A stretch of 64,000 bases of DNA. Source: G963667675 sp963667675 (GTDB lineage: Bacteria > Chloroflexota > Dehalococcoidia > Lucifugimonadales > UBA3495). Shown in pieces: positions 53,088 through 61,874 of the stretch; the stretch's first letter is position 1, and the number at the start of each line of letters is the position of its first letter. Where the stretch lies: the NCBI GenBank assembly GCA_963667675.1, contig OY763929.1, positions 1 to 64,000 on the forward strand, read 5' to 3'. The position numbers were made by a program, and so were the translations under genes. The notes under the pieces were generated by a model that made no database searches, had not been told where the DNA came from, and was given only the letters and a program-made list of their open reading frames with translations.

Positions 53088-53381
53088 CTAATCAACCTCA
53101 TAACCGATGAACCAGTCCCCTTCCACCTCCTGAAGGTGAAAGGCGATTCCTTCATCGTCGCCTCGAGACCATATAACATCCCCATGGCACCTTATCAGGC
53201 TATGGGTGCGCCTGACTTCTCTAACGTCGTAAATCTTGAGGAGTTCACTGAATACCGCGTTGTCGTTGTACATGTCAACGATCTCCGGCACTAGGTCATT
53301 ACACTCAATCTTGTGAAACTCTTTGCCGCTGAAAGCGGAACCACCGCAGGCCGGGGCCAAGGCTAACAGTGCCAGCACCAC
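53088..53381 (-). CDS. Lipoprotein of unknown function with doubtful N-terminus (islet gene 3)
   Basis: The ORF begins at a GTG and reads MVLALLALAPACGGSAFSGK, a lipobox-like end of a signal peptide (APAC). Upstream in the same frame a classical start (RPWKRLLWLVV) is readable, but no start codon is in frame there. A GTG with a good AGGAG site lies just upstream in another frame (53401-53399), so a single-base shift could join them. The rest (FHKIECNDLVPEIVDMY) matches nothing I know. It could be a frameshifted gene or a short start. Confidence 0.45.
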   Translation of the reverse strand: MVLALLALAPACGGSAFSGKEFHKIECNDLVPEIVDMYNDNAVFSELLKIYDVREVRRTHSLIRCHGDVIWSRGDDEGIAFHLQEVEGDWFIGYEVD

Positions 53382-53459
53382 AAGCCAAAGTAGCCGCTTC
53401 CACGGCCTTGCTCCTAAAGTCGGTGGTCTGCTCCAGAAGTCCTTGCAACGGCCACCATT

Positions 53460-53840
53460 CTAATAGCCAGTCAACTCTGAGACGACGGCAACTACTGCAT
53501 CATCGTCGAAAACAAGGGCTTTAAACTTCCAGGTTCTCCCAGGAGCCAAGTCACTTGTGTAGTCCGATGTTGAGCCAACTTGCGCGTCGCTGGCATCCAA
53601 TAGGACAAAGCTAATGGAGACAGAGCTAAATGTCCGGTCGCTTTGGTTCTTGACTGTTCCAACTATATAGTTGCTTCCGTACTCTGATGTTTCCCAACCC
53701 CAACGCCCTAGATATAGATCTACCTCGCTGTCACGCTCGCTCCCGCCCCCTACGTTGCTTGTGGCTGTGCAGCCAATAAACACTATAGATGAGACAATGA
53801 CTAACGCCAGTATCAAAATGCCGCCCTTTGATATCGTCAT
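53460..53840 (-). CDS. FxLYD-domain lipoprotein (islet gene 2)
   Basis: The product has a signal peptide with lipobox (IVFIGCTATS) and a C-terminal domain NYIVGTVKNQSDRTFSSVSI, then LDASDAQVGSTSDYT, consistent with the FxLYD family of extracytoplasmic beta-sandwich domains. The start MTISKGG at 53840 has CGGAG upstream; the frame is open to 53864. It is a predicted membrane-anchored surface protein of unknown role. Confidence 0.7.
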   Translation of the reverse strand: MTISKGGILILALVIVSSIVFIGCTATSNVGGGSERDSEVDLYLGRWGWETSEYGSNYIVGTVKNQSDRTFSSVSISFVLLDASDAQVGSTSDYTSDLAPGRTWKFKALVFDDDAVVAVVSELTGY

Positions 53841-53910
53841 ATCAACTCCGTGAGCCTTGCCCAAAAGTCAACTAAAGCGATTCCGCCAACTTTTTCCGGT
53901 ACAGCTTTGG

Positions 53911-54210
53911 TTAACCTTCTCCCGATCGGTCACCTTGAAACAGTGCCTTGGCCAATTGTTCGGCGTGAATCCTTACGACCTCCCATGACTCGCACAGTGC
54001 TTGGGCTTCCTCACAAGAGTCAAAGAGGGGCAGATTATCCGAGTCTGGTTCTGGCCATCCATAAGCTACCCACTTCATCGCGGGAACATCAGGATTGACG
54101 AATACCAGCCCATACCACACTCGGTAAACCTCGCCAGACGGCCCGTTCCCTTCCAAAACGACCTTGGCAAGTGATTCCTCAGCTTCTATTTCTTCCCACT
54201 CAATTTCCAT
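53911..54210 (-). CDS. Hypothetical protein (islet gene 1)
   Basis: A 99-residue ORF with an acidic start (MEIEWEEIEAEESLAKV), VYRVWYGLVFVNPDVPAMKWVAYG and CEEAQALCESWEVVRIHAEQ. No recognised domain and only a weak ribosome site. It lies between argB and the FxLYD lipoprotein. The gap 54211-54406 to argB shows no further gene. Confidence 0.45.
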   Translation of the reverse strand: MEIEWEEIEAEESLAKVVLEGNGPSGEVYRVWYGLVFVNPDVPAMKWVAYGWPEPDSDNLPLFDSCEEAQALCESWEVVRIHAEQLAKALFQGDRSGEG

Positions 54211-54406
54211 TCTTTACCAAAATCCCTGTACTAGCCGTCGATTACCGGGGCCAAGTGCTTTGACACTTGGCTCAGGGCCATTCAAGGACTTTTGACCCTG
54301 CCCCTCAGTTCTAGGTATGCTTGACTAGGATTAGGACAGCCGTTCCCACGGCAAACAGAACCGATGCCTGATTATATCCTAAAACGCACTAAAGAGCCGC
54401 GGGCGC

Positions 54407-55231
54407 CTAACCGCCGGCTACTATGGTGGTGCCGCCTTCTTCTCCCCGCAGGCAGGACAGCAACGCCCCCGGACGCCGTCCGTCGACGATGTTGGCCACC
54501 GCCGACCGCTCCAATGCCCGCAGGCAAGCCCCCAGCTTGGGGATCATGCCGCCCCGGACCACCCCTGACTGGAACAGTATCCCGGCGCGCCTGCGGTCCA
54601 GCCTGCTGATTAGCCGGTTGGACCCGTCCAGCACCCCTTCCACGTCGGTCAGGAAAATGAGACGCTCCGCGCCCAGGGCCCGGGCCAGTTCACCGGCTAC
54701 CGTGTCGGCGTTGACGTTCAGGGGGCCGCCGGAGTGCTCCGAGCCGTCGGCGCAGTGCATGGCCAGCGGCGCGACCATGGGAATGTAGCCGCCGGCCAGT
54801 ATGTCCTGGACGGGTTGGCAGTTGACTTTGTCGATTTCACCCACGTAACCCAATTCAGGATTGGCGATGTGGGCTTCCAGCAGTCCGCCGTCGATGCCGC
54901 TTATGCCGATGGCCCGGCCTCCAAGCCGCTGCAGCGACGAGACCAGGTCCTTGTTTATCACCCCGGTCAGCACCGCCACCACGATTTCCAGGCTGGCGGC
55001 GTCGGTCACCCGCAGCCCGTTGGAGAAACGAGGCTGCAGGCCCTGCCGCTGCATCCACTGGGTAATCGCGTTGCCGCCGCCGTGCACCACCACGGTCGGG
55101 GTCCCCTCCTGCTGGAGGGTCACCAGGTCTTTCAGGCTGGTGTCGTGAAGACCAAGGGTGCTCCCCCCGATCTTCACCACGACCGGCGGCTTCGGCGCTG
55201 CCTCCTCGCTATTGGAGATATCAGTACTCAT
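54407..55231 (-). CDS. argB: Acetylglutamate kinase
   Basis: The 274-residue kinase has PVVVKIGGSTLG, PTVVVHGGGNAITQWMQ, GISGIDGGLLEAH and NVNADTVAGELARALGAERLIFLTDVEGV, the ArgB signatures. It phosphorylates N-acetylglutamate. The protein is slightly shorter than Proteobacterial ArgB but intact. An upstream TTGACT/TATGAG pair lies directly on the start codon and I do not trust it as a promoter. Confidence 0.96.
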   Translation of the reverse strand: MSTDISNSEEAAPKPPVVVKIGGSTLGLHDTSLKDLVTLQQEGTPTVVVHGGGNAITQWMQRQGLQPRFSNGLRVTDAASLEIVVAVLTGVINKDLVSSLQRLGGRAIGISGIDGGLLEAHIANPELGYVGEIDKVNCQPVQDILAGGYIPMVAPLAMHCADGSEHSGGPLNVNADTVAGELARALGAERLIFLTDVEGVLDGSNRLISRLDRRRAGILFQSGVVRGGMIPKLGACLRALERSAVANIVDGRRPGALLSCLRGEEGGTTIVAGG

Positions 55232-55421
55232 ACAATCCCGTTTACGTCAGTCAACTGCGACTTGAAACAGGGAATACCAGGACTAAGCATACTTTCTTCC
55301 ACTGGGCCAATGCATAATGCAAAAAGAAGAGGTTCTGAGGAAAATTGAATCGCGGGCTATCGGATGGACGAGGCTTTGGCGGCGGCCCCTCCTCGCCTCG
55401 GGAGGGCGTCCGCCTGCTGCA

Positions 55422-56639
55422 TCAGGTGGTGTAAGCGCTGTTGATGATTACATACTGCTCGGTAAGGTCGCAGCCCCAGGCGGTAGCCTGTCCGTCCCCC
55501 AGGTTGAGGTTCACTCGGAAAGTCACTTCCGGCGACCTCATCAGGGCCACCACCGCGTCCCGGTGGTACGGGATGGGCTTGCCGGCCTCCATGATGCACA
55601 CCCCGTTTACGAACAGGTCGACCTTCACCTCTTCGGCGGCCGCCCCGCTCCGTCCCAGGGCCATCATCACCCGCCCCCAGTTGGGGTCTGCCCCGTACAC
55701 CGCGGACTTTACCAGGTTGGACGACGCAATGGTCTTGGCCGCTTTGCGGGCATCTGCAGTATCCTTGGCGCCCAAAAGCTCCACGGTGATGAGCTTGGAA
55801 GCGCCCTCGCCGTCTCGCGCGGTCTCCCTTGCCAGGTAGGTGCATACCTCCAACAACGCTTGCTTGAAGACGGCTGCGTCGGGAGAGCCGGCGTTGATGG
55901 GGCTGTTTTGCGCCGTTCCGTTGGCCATCACCAGCAACGCGTCGTTGGTGCTGGTGTCGCCGTCCACCGACATCATATTGAAAGAGGCGTCCGCCACTTC
56001 CTTCAGCGCGGCGGCCAGGTAACCCTGCTCCACCGCCGCATCGGTGCCGATGAAGGCCAGCATGGTCGCCATGTCCGGGTGTATCATGCCCGAGCCTTTG
56101 CACAAGCCGCCGACGTGGACGGTGCGGCCCTCCAGCTCGAACGAGACTGCGGTCTCCTTGGGCCTGGTGTCGGTGGTCATCATGGCCCTGGCCAAGGCGT
56201 GGCCGCCCTCCCCGTTCAGTTCTATCTTCCCCAAGCCGGCGCCTATCAGCGACATGGGCAACTCAACGCCGATGATGCCGGTGCTGCATACCAGCACCTC
56301 ATGCGCCGACACGCCCAGCCGCTGGGCTGCCATCGCCGCCATGTTCTTGGCGTCGGTGTATCCCTGCTCTCCCACGCAGGCGTTGGCGATGCCGGCGTTG
56401 ACCACCAGGCCGCGTACCGGACCCTGGGCGAGATGCTCCTGGTTGACCGTAATCGTGGGCGACCTGATGGCGCTGGTGGTGAACACCCCGGCGGCGGCGC
56501 AGGGGGTTTCCGACGACACCAGGCCAAGGTCCAGCTTGTCCTCGGAATACGTCTTCAATCCGGCGTAGGTCGCTCCGGCCAGGAAGCCCGGAACGGTGGT
56601 CAGGGTCCCGCCTTCCACCGCCTTAATCGCGCCAGCCAT
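55422..56639 (-). CDS. argJ: Bifunctional glutamate N-acetyltransferase / ornithine acetyltransferase
   Basis: The 405-residue protein has DLGLVSSETPCAAAGVFTTS, GLVVNAGIANACVGEQG, VCSTGIIGVELPM and the self-cleavage/active block CKGSGMIHPDMATMLAF, the ArgJ signatures. It recycles the acetyl group. Together with argB, argD and argG this makes a nearly complete arginine block; argC and argF are missing from the window. The Asp in HPDMATML replaces the more common Asn. Confidence 0.96.
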   Translation of the reverse strand: MAGAIKAVEGGTLTTVPGFLAGATYAGLKTYSEDKLDLGLVSSETPCAAAGVFTTSAIRSPTITVNQEHLAQGPVRGLVVNAGIANACVGEQGYTDAKNMAAMAAQRLGVSAHEVLVCSTGIIGVELPMSLIGAGLGKIELNGEGGHALARAMMTTDTRPKETAVSFELEGRTVHVGGLCKGSGMIHPDMATMLAFIGTDAAVEQGYLAAALKEVADASFNMMSVDGDTSTNDALLVMANGTAQNSPINAGSPDAAVFKQALLEVCTYLARETARDGEGASKLITVELLGAKDTADARKAAKTIASSNLVKSAVYGADPNWGRVMMALGRSGAAAEEVKVDLFVNGVCIMEAGKPIPYHRDAVVALMRSPEVTFRVNLNLGDGQATAWGCDLTEQYVIINSAYTT

Positions 56640-56722
56640 CTACATGTTCTCCCGCATACGAATGGGCACGAATGCCCTCAAAAAACAGGCAACGAGTATA
56701 ACACAGCGCCAGTCACGTTTGT

Positions 56723-56751
56723 TTGACACCGTTCCAAGCCGAAAGTACCAT
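56723..56751 (+). promoter_or_regulatory. Promoter of the DUF1015 gene
   Basis: TTGACA (56723-56728), 17-bp spacer, TACCAT (56746-56751). The -10 box is the same as in the monooxygenase trio. Confidence 0.65.
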
Positions 56752-56836
56752 TCCACGTGTCAAAATCTCTGCCGGCATAGCTACTCCCCGCTCAGCGGCG
56801 TCGCAGGCAGTCCCAACAGGAGAAGTAACGTTCCCA

Positions 56837-58132
56837 ATGGTTGATGTCAGGCCCTTCCGCGGCTGGCGCTACGACCTCGACTTGGTGGGCGACCCCGCCA
56901 CCGCGCTGTGCCCTCCCTACGACATGATTACGCCGGAGGCGCAGGCGTCGCTGCGGCAGTCGAATCCCTACAACGTGGTACACCTGGAGGCCGGCGAGAG
57001 CCTGGACTGGGACAACCCGGCCCAGGAACAGTACTCCAGCGCCGCCGGCCTCTTCGCGGATTGGACGAGCAAAGGCGTGCTCAGGCGGGACGCCCAGCCT
57101 TCCTACTACCTGTCCAAGCAGGTGTTTATGCACGAGGGCAGGGAGTGGACGCGCCTGGGATTGACCGCCTGCGTCGGCTTGGAGCCCTACGACGGCGGGC
57201 AGGTGCTGCCCCACGAGTACACCGAAGCCCCGGCGGTGCGCGACCGCGTGACCCTGATGAAGGCCTGCAGCGCCAACATCAGCCCCATCATGGGCCTCTA
57301 CCGCGACGCTGACGGCGCCCTTTGCCCCGTGTTCCGGCAGGTCATGTCCGGGCCTGCGGACTTGCACGCCGACGACGGCAAAGAACTGCGGGCAAAGCTG
57401 TGGCAAATCTCCGACCCAGCCCTTTCGGGCCAAATAACCCGATTCTTCCAGGACAAGCCCGTCTTCCTGGCCGACGGCCATCACCGCTACCACGCGGCCC
57501 TGCAGTTCCAGCAGGAACAACTGGATGCCGGCGAGATCGCCCCCGGCCACGCCGGCAATTTCGTGATGATGACGTTGATTGCCTTCGAGGACCCCGGCCT
57601 GCTGGTGCTCCCGTACCACCGGATGCTGGGCGGCCTGTCCCCCGAACAATTCTCGGAGGTGCAACGGCGGCTGGGCGAAATATTCCAGGCCGCGCCGATC
57701 CGAGGGGATACGCCCCTGGACGCGGAGTCGGCGGCCAGGGAAGCGGCCGGCGGTGACGGTGGCGGTCACGCCATGGTGATGGTGGGACCCGACGGTGAAT
57801 CCCCCTCCCTGCTGACCCTGCGGCCGGAAGTAAACTGGCGCGACTGGGGCTCGCTGGCGGTCGCCGAAGCGTGGATTCTCGAGGAGAAGGTGCTGCGTCC
57901 CGTCCTTGGCGACGCGACCCTGGCCCACCTGGGCTTTATCCACAGCCAACAAGAGGCCGTCGATGCGGTGTCCTCGGGCGGCAGCCAGCTTGCCTTCCTG
58001 CTCCGGCCGTTCCCGATGGGGCAGTTCGAGGCGCTGGTCACCCAGCGGCAGCGGCTCCCCCGCAAGTCAACCTTCTTCTACCCCAAACTCCCCACCGGCC
58101 TGGTCATCAACCAGTTGGACGGGACTCTATAG
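56837..58132 (+). CDS. DUF1015 family protein
   Basis: The 431-residue protein starts MVDVRPFRGWRYDLDLVGDP, followed by CPPYDMITPEAQASLRQSNPYNVVHLE and the central FLADGHHRYHAALQFQQEQ, the DUF1015 hallmark. Members are uncharacterised but often lie next to serine-pathway genes; a class V aminotransferase is 3.7 kb downstream. The start at 56837 is chosen for the canonical VDVRPF; the ribosome site is distant. The final 47 codons are duplicated at 59741-59882. Confidence 0.85.
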   Translation: MVDVRPFRGWRYDLDLVGDPATALCPPYDMITPEAQASLRQSNPYNVVHLEAGESLDWDNPAQEQYSSAAGLFADWTSKGVLRRDAQPSYYLSKQVFMHEGREWTRLGLTACVGLEPYDGGQVLPHEYTEAPAVRDRVTLMKACSANISPIMGLYRDADGALCPVFRQVMSGPADLHADDGKELRAKLWQISDPALSGQITRFFQDKPVFLADGHHRYHAALQFQQEQLDAGEIAPGHAGNFVMMTLIAFEDPGLLVLPYHRMLGGLSPEQFSEVQRRLGEIFQAAPIRGDTPLDAESAAREAAGGDGGGHAMVMVGPDGESPSLLTLRPEVNWRDWGSLAVAEAWILEEKVLRPVLGDATLAHLGFIHSQQEAVDAVSSGGSQLAFLLRPFPMGQFEALVTQRQRLPRKSTFFYPKLPTGLVINQLDGTL

Positions 58133-58147
58133 TTCCGGCCAACCATC
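57991..58147 (+). repeat. Direct repeat, copy 1 of the DUF1015 tail
   Basis: Positions 57991-58147 match 59741-59897 without gaps at an offset of 1750 bp, with about 11 differences by my count. The copy spans the last 47 codons and stop of the DUF1015 gene plus 15 bp. Confidence 0.9.
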
Positions 58148-58159
58148 CCGGACTCTGTC

Positions 58160-58291
58160 ATGAACTACGACTACGTTGTTCCAGAGGATTGGGCGAAGTG
58201 GGCCCCATCGCCGCTCAACGAGCCTGACTGCTCGCCCCATCCCTTCGACGTGATGGCGGTCTACGCTCTGTACCAGACTGTTTCCCAATGA
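58160..58291 (+). CDS. 43-residue small ORF translationally coupled to the TolB-like gene
   Basis: The ORF starts at the ATG 28 bp after the DUF1015 stop and encodes MNYDYVVPEDWAKW, ..., FDVMAVYALYQTVSQ. Its stop overlaps the start of the TolB-like gene as ATGA (58288-58291). A homologous end FDIMAIYALYQSVD precedes the second TolB-like gene at 59957-60000, with mostly synonymous or conservative changes. No ribosome site is visible, so translation would rely on coupling to DUF1015. Function unknown. Confidence 0.6.
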   Translation: MNYDYVVPEDWAKWAPSPLNEPDCSPHPFDVMAVYALYQTVSQ

Positions 58292-59700
58292 AGCCAGCCG
58301 ATGGGGGTAACCACCGACTGAGAATTATACGGTCGCCACTTGTCATCGGTCCGATTCTGGTAGTGACTATATTTTCTGTGGCGTACATTATTTTTGTTGG
58401 CACCGTAGGGATAGGCTGGGGTGAACGCGAAGGTAACCTCAGCCCCAACGAAGACTATCACAGGTGGAGCGATACACACTGGTATGCTCCGCAGTCGTTG
58501 GAACCCCAGTGGATACCTGCTGGGAGCCGCATTGTTTTCAAAAAGCCATACGACTCCGAAGACCGATGGCCCGACGACCTCTACAGCATTACTTCAGACG
58601 GCTCCAGCCTACGTAAGGTCGCTGATGATGCGCGCTGGTTAAACATCTCTCCTGATGGCTCAAGCATCGCCTACAGCACGACGCGAGAACATCAAAAGCT
58701 GCCCTACTATATAGAGACCTCCAAGCCGGACGGCTCAGGTCGGCGGCCCATTACCGAGCAAGCATTGAAGGACTACATTCCTGTTGAAGAAGCACTCCTC
58801 AATGACGTTTCTCCTTCATGGTCGCCAGACGGCGAGCGCATCGCTTTCGCAAGAATCTCGCACTCCAGTCGTGAGGAAGGTCGGGGTATCTACATCATGA
58901 ACGCGGACGGCACCAACCAGCATCGGATATTCCGTTTTGAAGGCCGGGGCCTCCACGCTACGTACGCGGTTAGCTCCAAGCAACCTCAGATATTCCGTTC
59001 TGGAGAGACTCCTTCAGATGATAGATTACATGACTATGTGTGGGGTCCAGTGTGGTCGCCCGATGGTGGGAAGTTGGCTTTTGTACTTTGGGAATATGAA
59101 GCAGGCGGCGGCGAGTCCGTCAACCCGTACGCTCTTTACGAGTCTGTCAATCCGTATGTTCTTTACGTCATAAACGCTGACGGCTCGGGCTTGGTGCGGG
59201 CTTTCGAAGCGACCCAGGACAAACCCATAACTCCAGTAGACAGGTCGATAGACGAAATACCAGGACCTCCCATATGGTCACCGGACGGCCGGAAGTTGGC
59301 GTTCACCCCTTTTTATTATGAGGCCTCATTTGCGGAAGAAGAAATAACAGTGCTCCACGGAGTTGTTGTGAACACGATAAACGCTGACGGCTCCGGGTTG
59401 CAGGCCGCGGCCGAATTCGACGGATCATTTGTAAACAACTTGTCCTGGTCGCCAAACGGAAAGAACATCTTATTCACCACTTTGACTAGGACAGTGTACA
59501 TAGGTGACGGTGACGGGTCAGGTGTTTATAGCCGAGTGTCAGACGGGTCATATGCAGCTTGGTCTCCCGACGGTTCCAAGATAGCGGTAATTGACTTTGT
59601 TTCCGACGAATATCTCTTTACGGTAAACGCAGACGGCTCAGGCCGGCAGGTGTTGGTGAGGAGAGAAGAAGACGGAGACCTGAAGGCTGCCAACAGATGA
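58288..59700 (+). CDS. Membrane-anchored TolB-like beta-propeller protein
   Basis: The 470-residue protein has one N-terminal hydrophobic anchor (IIRSPLVIGPILVVTIFSV, about 13-31) and then a propeller with repeated WSPDG units (SWSPDGERIAFAR, VWSPDGGKLAF, IWSPDGRKLAFTP, SWSPNGKNILF, AWSPDGSKIAVID) of PD40/TolB type, alternating with INADGSG-like loops. It is probably exposed outside the membrane and binds protein or ligand. The ATG overlaps the small ORF stop. The sequence is more AT-rich than its neighbours. Confidence 0.8.
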   Translation: MKPADGGNHRLRIIRSPLVIGPILVVTIFSVAYIIFVGTVGIGWGEREGNLSPNEDYHRWSDTHWYAPQSLEPQWIPAGSRIVFKKPYDSEDRWPDDLYSITSDGSSLRKVADDARWLNISPDGSSIAYSTTREHQKLPYYIETSKPDGSGRRPITEQALKDYIPVEEALLNDVSPSWSPDGERIAFARISHSSREEGRGIYIMNADGTNQHRIFRFEGRGLHATYAVSSKQPQIFRSGETPSDDRLHDYVWGPVWSPDGGKLAFVLWEYEAGGGESVNPYALYESVNPYVLYVINADGSGLVRAFEATQDKPITPVDRSIDEIPGPPIWSPDGRKLAFTPFYYEASFAEEEITVLHGVVVNTINADGSGLQAAAEFDGSFVNNLSWSPNGKNILFTTLTRTVYIGDGDGSGVYSRVSDGSYAAWSPDGSKIAVIDFVSDEYLFTVNADGSGRQVLVRREEDGDLKAANR

Positions 59701-60000
59701 CAGCCATGCTCTCAAGAGAAGCAAAGCTATTCTTCGGCTTGGCCTTCCTGCTCAGGCCGTCCCCCACGGGGCAGTTCGAGGCGCTAGTCACCCAGCGGCA
59801 GCGGCTACCACGCAAGTCAACTTTCTTCTACCCCAAACTCCCCACCGGCCTGGTCATCAACCAGTTGGACGGGACTCTATAGTTCCAGCCAACCATTCAA
59901 AACGCCGGGCATTGAAGGCTAGAGGATCAAAAATCTGAGTTGCTCTCATCTTCCCTTTGACATCATGGCTATTTACGCCCTATACCAGTCGGTGGACTAA
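59697..60000 (+). pseudogene. Duplicated DUF1015 tail plus small-ORF remnant (direct repeat copy 2)
   Basis: After the TolB-like stop, an ORF starting at an ATGA overlap (59697) encodes 61 residues; the last 47 match the DUF1015 C-terminus. Eight codons differ, six of them synonymously. Beyond its stop (59882) the small-ORF coding sequence is degraded, but its last 15 codons survive at 59957-60000 (PFDIMAIYALYQSVD). Either it is an expressed fragment or a remnant left by duplication of the whole cassette. Confidence 0.7.
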
Positions 60001-60003
60001 ATT

Positions 60004-61773
60004 GTGATTTCGACGAGGAGAGTATCAATCACGCTTTGCCTGGCGTTGGCTTTGGTTTTAGGAGTCTCATGCCAGGATGATGGAGCAGGCGGCGTGACCG
60101 AGGATGCACCCCCATCTCCAGGCCCTACGGCAACATCGGCGATTTCTCCGACTCCCGGAGTGGTCCGCGGTATTGTTTCTGATCCCGACGACCCCTGCGG
60201 CATCAGCCTAGGGGGATATTCGGGCGAATACCACGAGGGGTTTTTCCACTGGAGCGGCGACGGATCCTTTTTGGTGTTCGACGTCGACGACGAAATCTGG
60301 GCGCTGGATATGTCAAATTCCCGGGTGCGAAAGATAGCCGACGTAGACCCAGACTATAGGGAGGAGGGCGACGAGTATTATAGATATACCGATTATAGAT
60401 TTCTCTACGGGTTCTACGCCGACGTATCGCCGGACGGATTACGGATAGTGTATTCCACCTGCGAGTACGAGGTTTATCCGCCGTCCGTCATCGGCTGGTC
60501 ACATCGTGGCGAGGGGAATATACAGGTTTATGAAATCGGTACGGTCAACATCGACGGGGGCGACAAGGAGCGGTCGACTGAGTCGGTGCAGATGGACAAC
60601 TACCCCGTGTGGTCCCCGGATGGAACGCAGGTCGCCTTCATTTCGGGTATCAGGGGAAGTGCGTATGACGAAGGCCACTACGAACCGGAGTACTCGGCGC
60701 TGCACATCAAGTGGGTAGAAGACGGTGAATTAAGAGCGCACCGGATTGCCAAAGTGCTTCGAGGCACTACCGGGGTGGCCCTGTATCCCCCTGTGTGGTC
60801 GCCCGATGGTCGGTACCTAGCGTACCTCTTCAATCGTGACAAGTTAAAGCCGTTTGCCCGTGATCTCTACATTGTAAAGGCGGACGGTTCCGAAGAAACC
60901 GGATTAGAGGCAGGTAAAACTGTTACGGCGCCCGCCGACTGGTCCCCGGACGGTCGGGAATTGGCCTTCGCCTCCATTGACGAAGAGTCGCCAATAATCT
61001 ATGCAGTTATGCCCGATGGCACAGGCTTGCGCACGGTTTGGCGCAGCGGATACGACGGCCCGTATGAGCCCATCTCCCAGGTGTCCTGGTCTCCCGACGG
61101 CTCGGAACTCCTGTTCGTGTCCGGCAGCGTCTACGTCGTGGGGTCCGACGGCAGCAGCCTGCGGCTGATTGAGTATGGCGCCAGGGCCGCTTGGTCTCCG
61201 GACGGGTCAAGGGTTGCCGTCTACCAACCGGGTTATCAGATACTGATCGCGGCCCGTGACGGCACGGACGTGCGCCCGCTGGCGATGGCAGATGCAAACG
61301 GCATTTTCCATGCGGTGAAGACGGCCCCGTCTGTTGGCCCGGCGGCGTGCTCGGCGGGCGTCGTCCCGGATCCCGATACAAACCCCGGCCTGGTACGAGA
61401 CTGCGAAGTCCTGCTGAACATCCGGGACTCTCTTGACACAGGCGAGCAGTTGAACTGGAGCGGAAGCGTTCCCATGGGAGATTGGGACGGGGTCGTCCTG
61501 GCTGGCTCGCCTCCTCGAGTCTATGCGCTGGTTCTTCTAGACCGTGACTTAACGGGCATTCTGCCGCCGGAACTCGGCGAACTAGCCGAGCTTCGGACGC
61601 TCAACCTAAGCGGGAACTACCTTACAGGAAGCATCCCCCAGGAACTGAGCAATCTATCAAGTCTTAACACAATGTCACTATCCGGCAATCAGCTTACGGG
61701 CTGCATTCCAATAGACTTGAGGTATATAGAGAGCACCGACCTTGCTGCACTCGGCCTCCCAAATTGCGAGTAG
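60004..61773 (+). CDS. TolB-like propeller lipoprotein with C-terminal leucine-rich repeats
   Basis: The 589-residue protein starts with GTG directly after the small-ORF remnant. It has a lipoprotein signal (LALALVLGVSCQDD), a Pro/Thr-rich linker, TolB-type blades (VWSPDGTQVAFISG, VWSPDGRYLAYLF, DWSPDGRELAFAS, SWSPDGSELLFVSG, AWSPDGSRVAVYQ), then a C-terminal LRR segment (ALVLLDRDLTGILPPELGEL, LRTLNLSGNYLTGSIPQEL, MSLSGNQLTGCIP). The LRR type is the plant-like LxxNxLTGxIP repeat also seen in some bacteria. It should be an outer-surface binding protein. Confidence 0.82.
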   Translation: MISTRRVSITLCLALALVLGVSCQDDGAGGVTEDAPPSPGPTATSAISPTPGVVRGIVSDPDDPCGISLGGYSGEYHEGFFHWSGDGSFLVFDVDDEIWALDMSNSRVRKIADVDPDYREEGDEYYRYTDYRFLYGFYADVSPDGLRIVYSTCEYEVYPPSVIGWSHRGEGNIQVYEIGTVNIDGGDKERSTESVQMDNYPVWSPDGTQVAFISGIRGSAYDEGHYEPEYSALHIKWVEDGELRAHRIAKVLRGTTGVALYPPVWSPDGRYLAYLFNRDKLKPFARDLYIVKADGSEETGLEAGKTVTAPADWSPDGRELAFASIDEESPIIYAVMPDGTGLRTVWRSGYDGPYEPISQVSWSPDGSELLFVSGSVYVVGSDGSSLRLIEYGARAAWSPDGSRVAVYQPGYQILIAARDGTDVRPLAMADANGIFHAVKTAPSVGPAACSAGVVPDPDTNPGLVRDCEVLLNIRDSLDTGEQLNWSGSVPMGDWDGVVLAGSPPRVYALVLLDRDLTGILPPELGELAELRTLNLSGNYLTGSIPQELSNLSSLNTMSLSGNQLTGCIPIDLRYIESTDLAALGLPNCE

Positions 61774-61874
61774 GCGGTGAGCGGAAAGTGACCGTGATTA
61801 ACGAAACGACATCGAGAAACCGGATAGCCGCTTGCTTGGCTGGACTGGGCATCGCCTCGCTTTGACTTGATTCC

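Noticed and set aside
55231..55260. TTGACT/TATGAG promoter for argB
   Set aside because: The -10 overlaps the start codon, so transcription would begin inside the gene.
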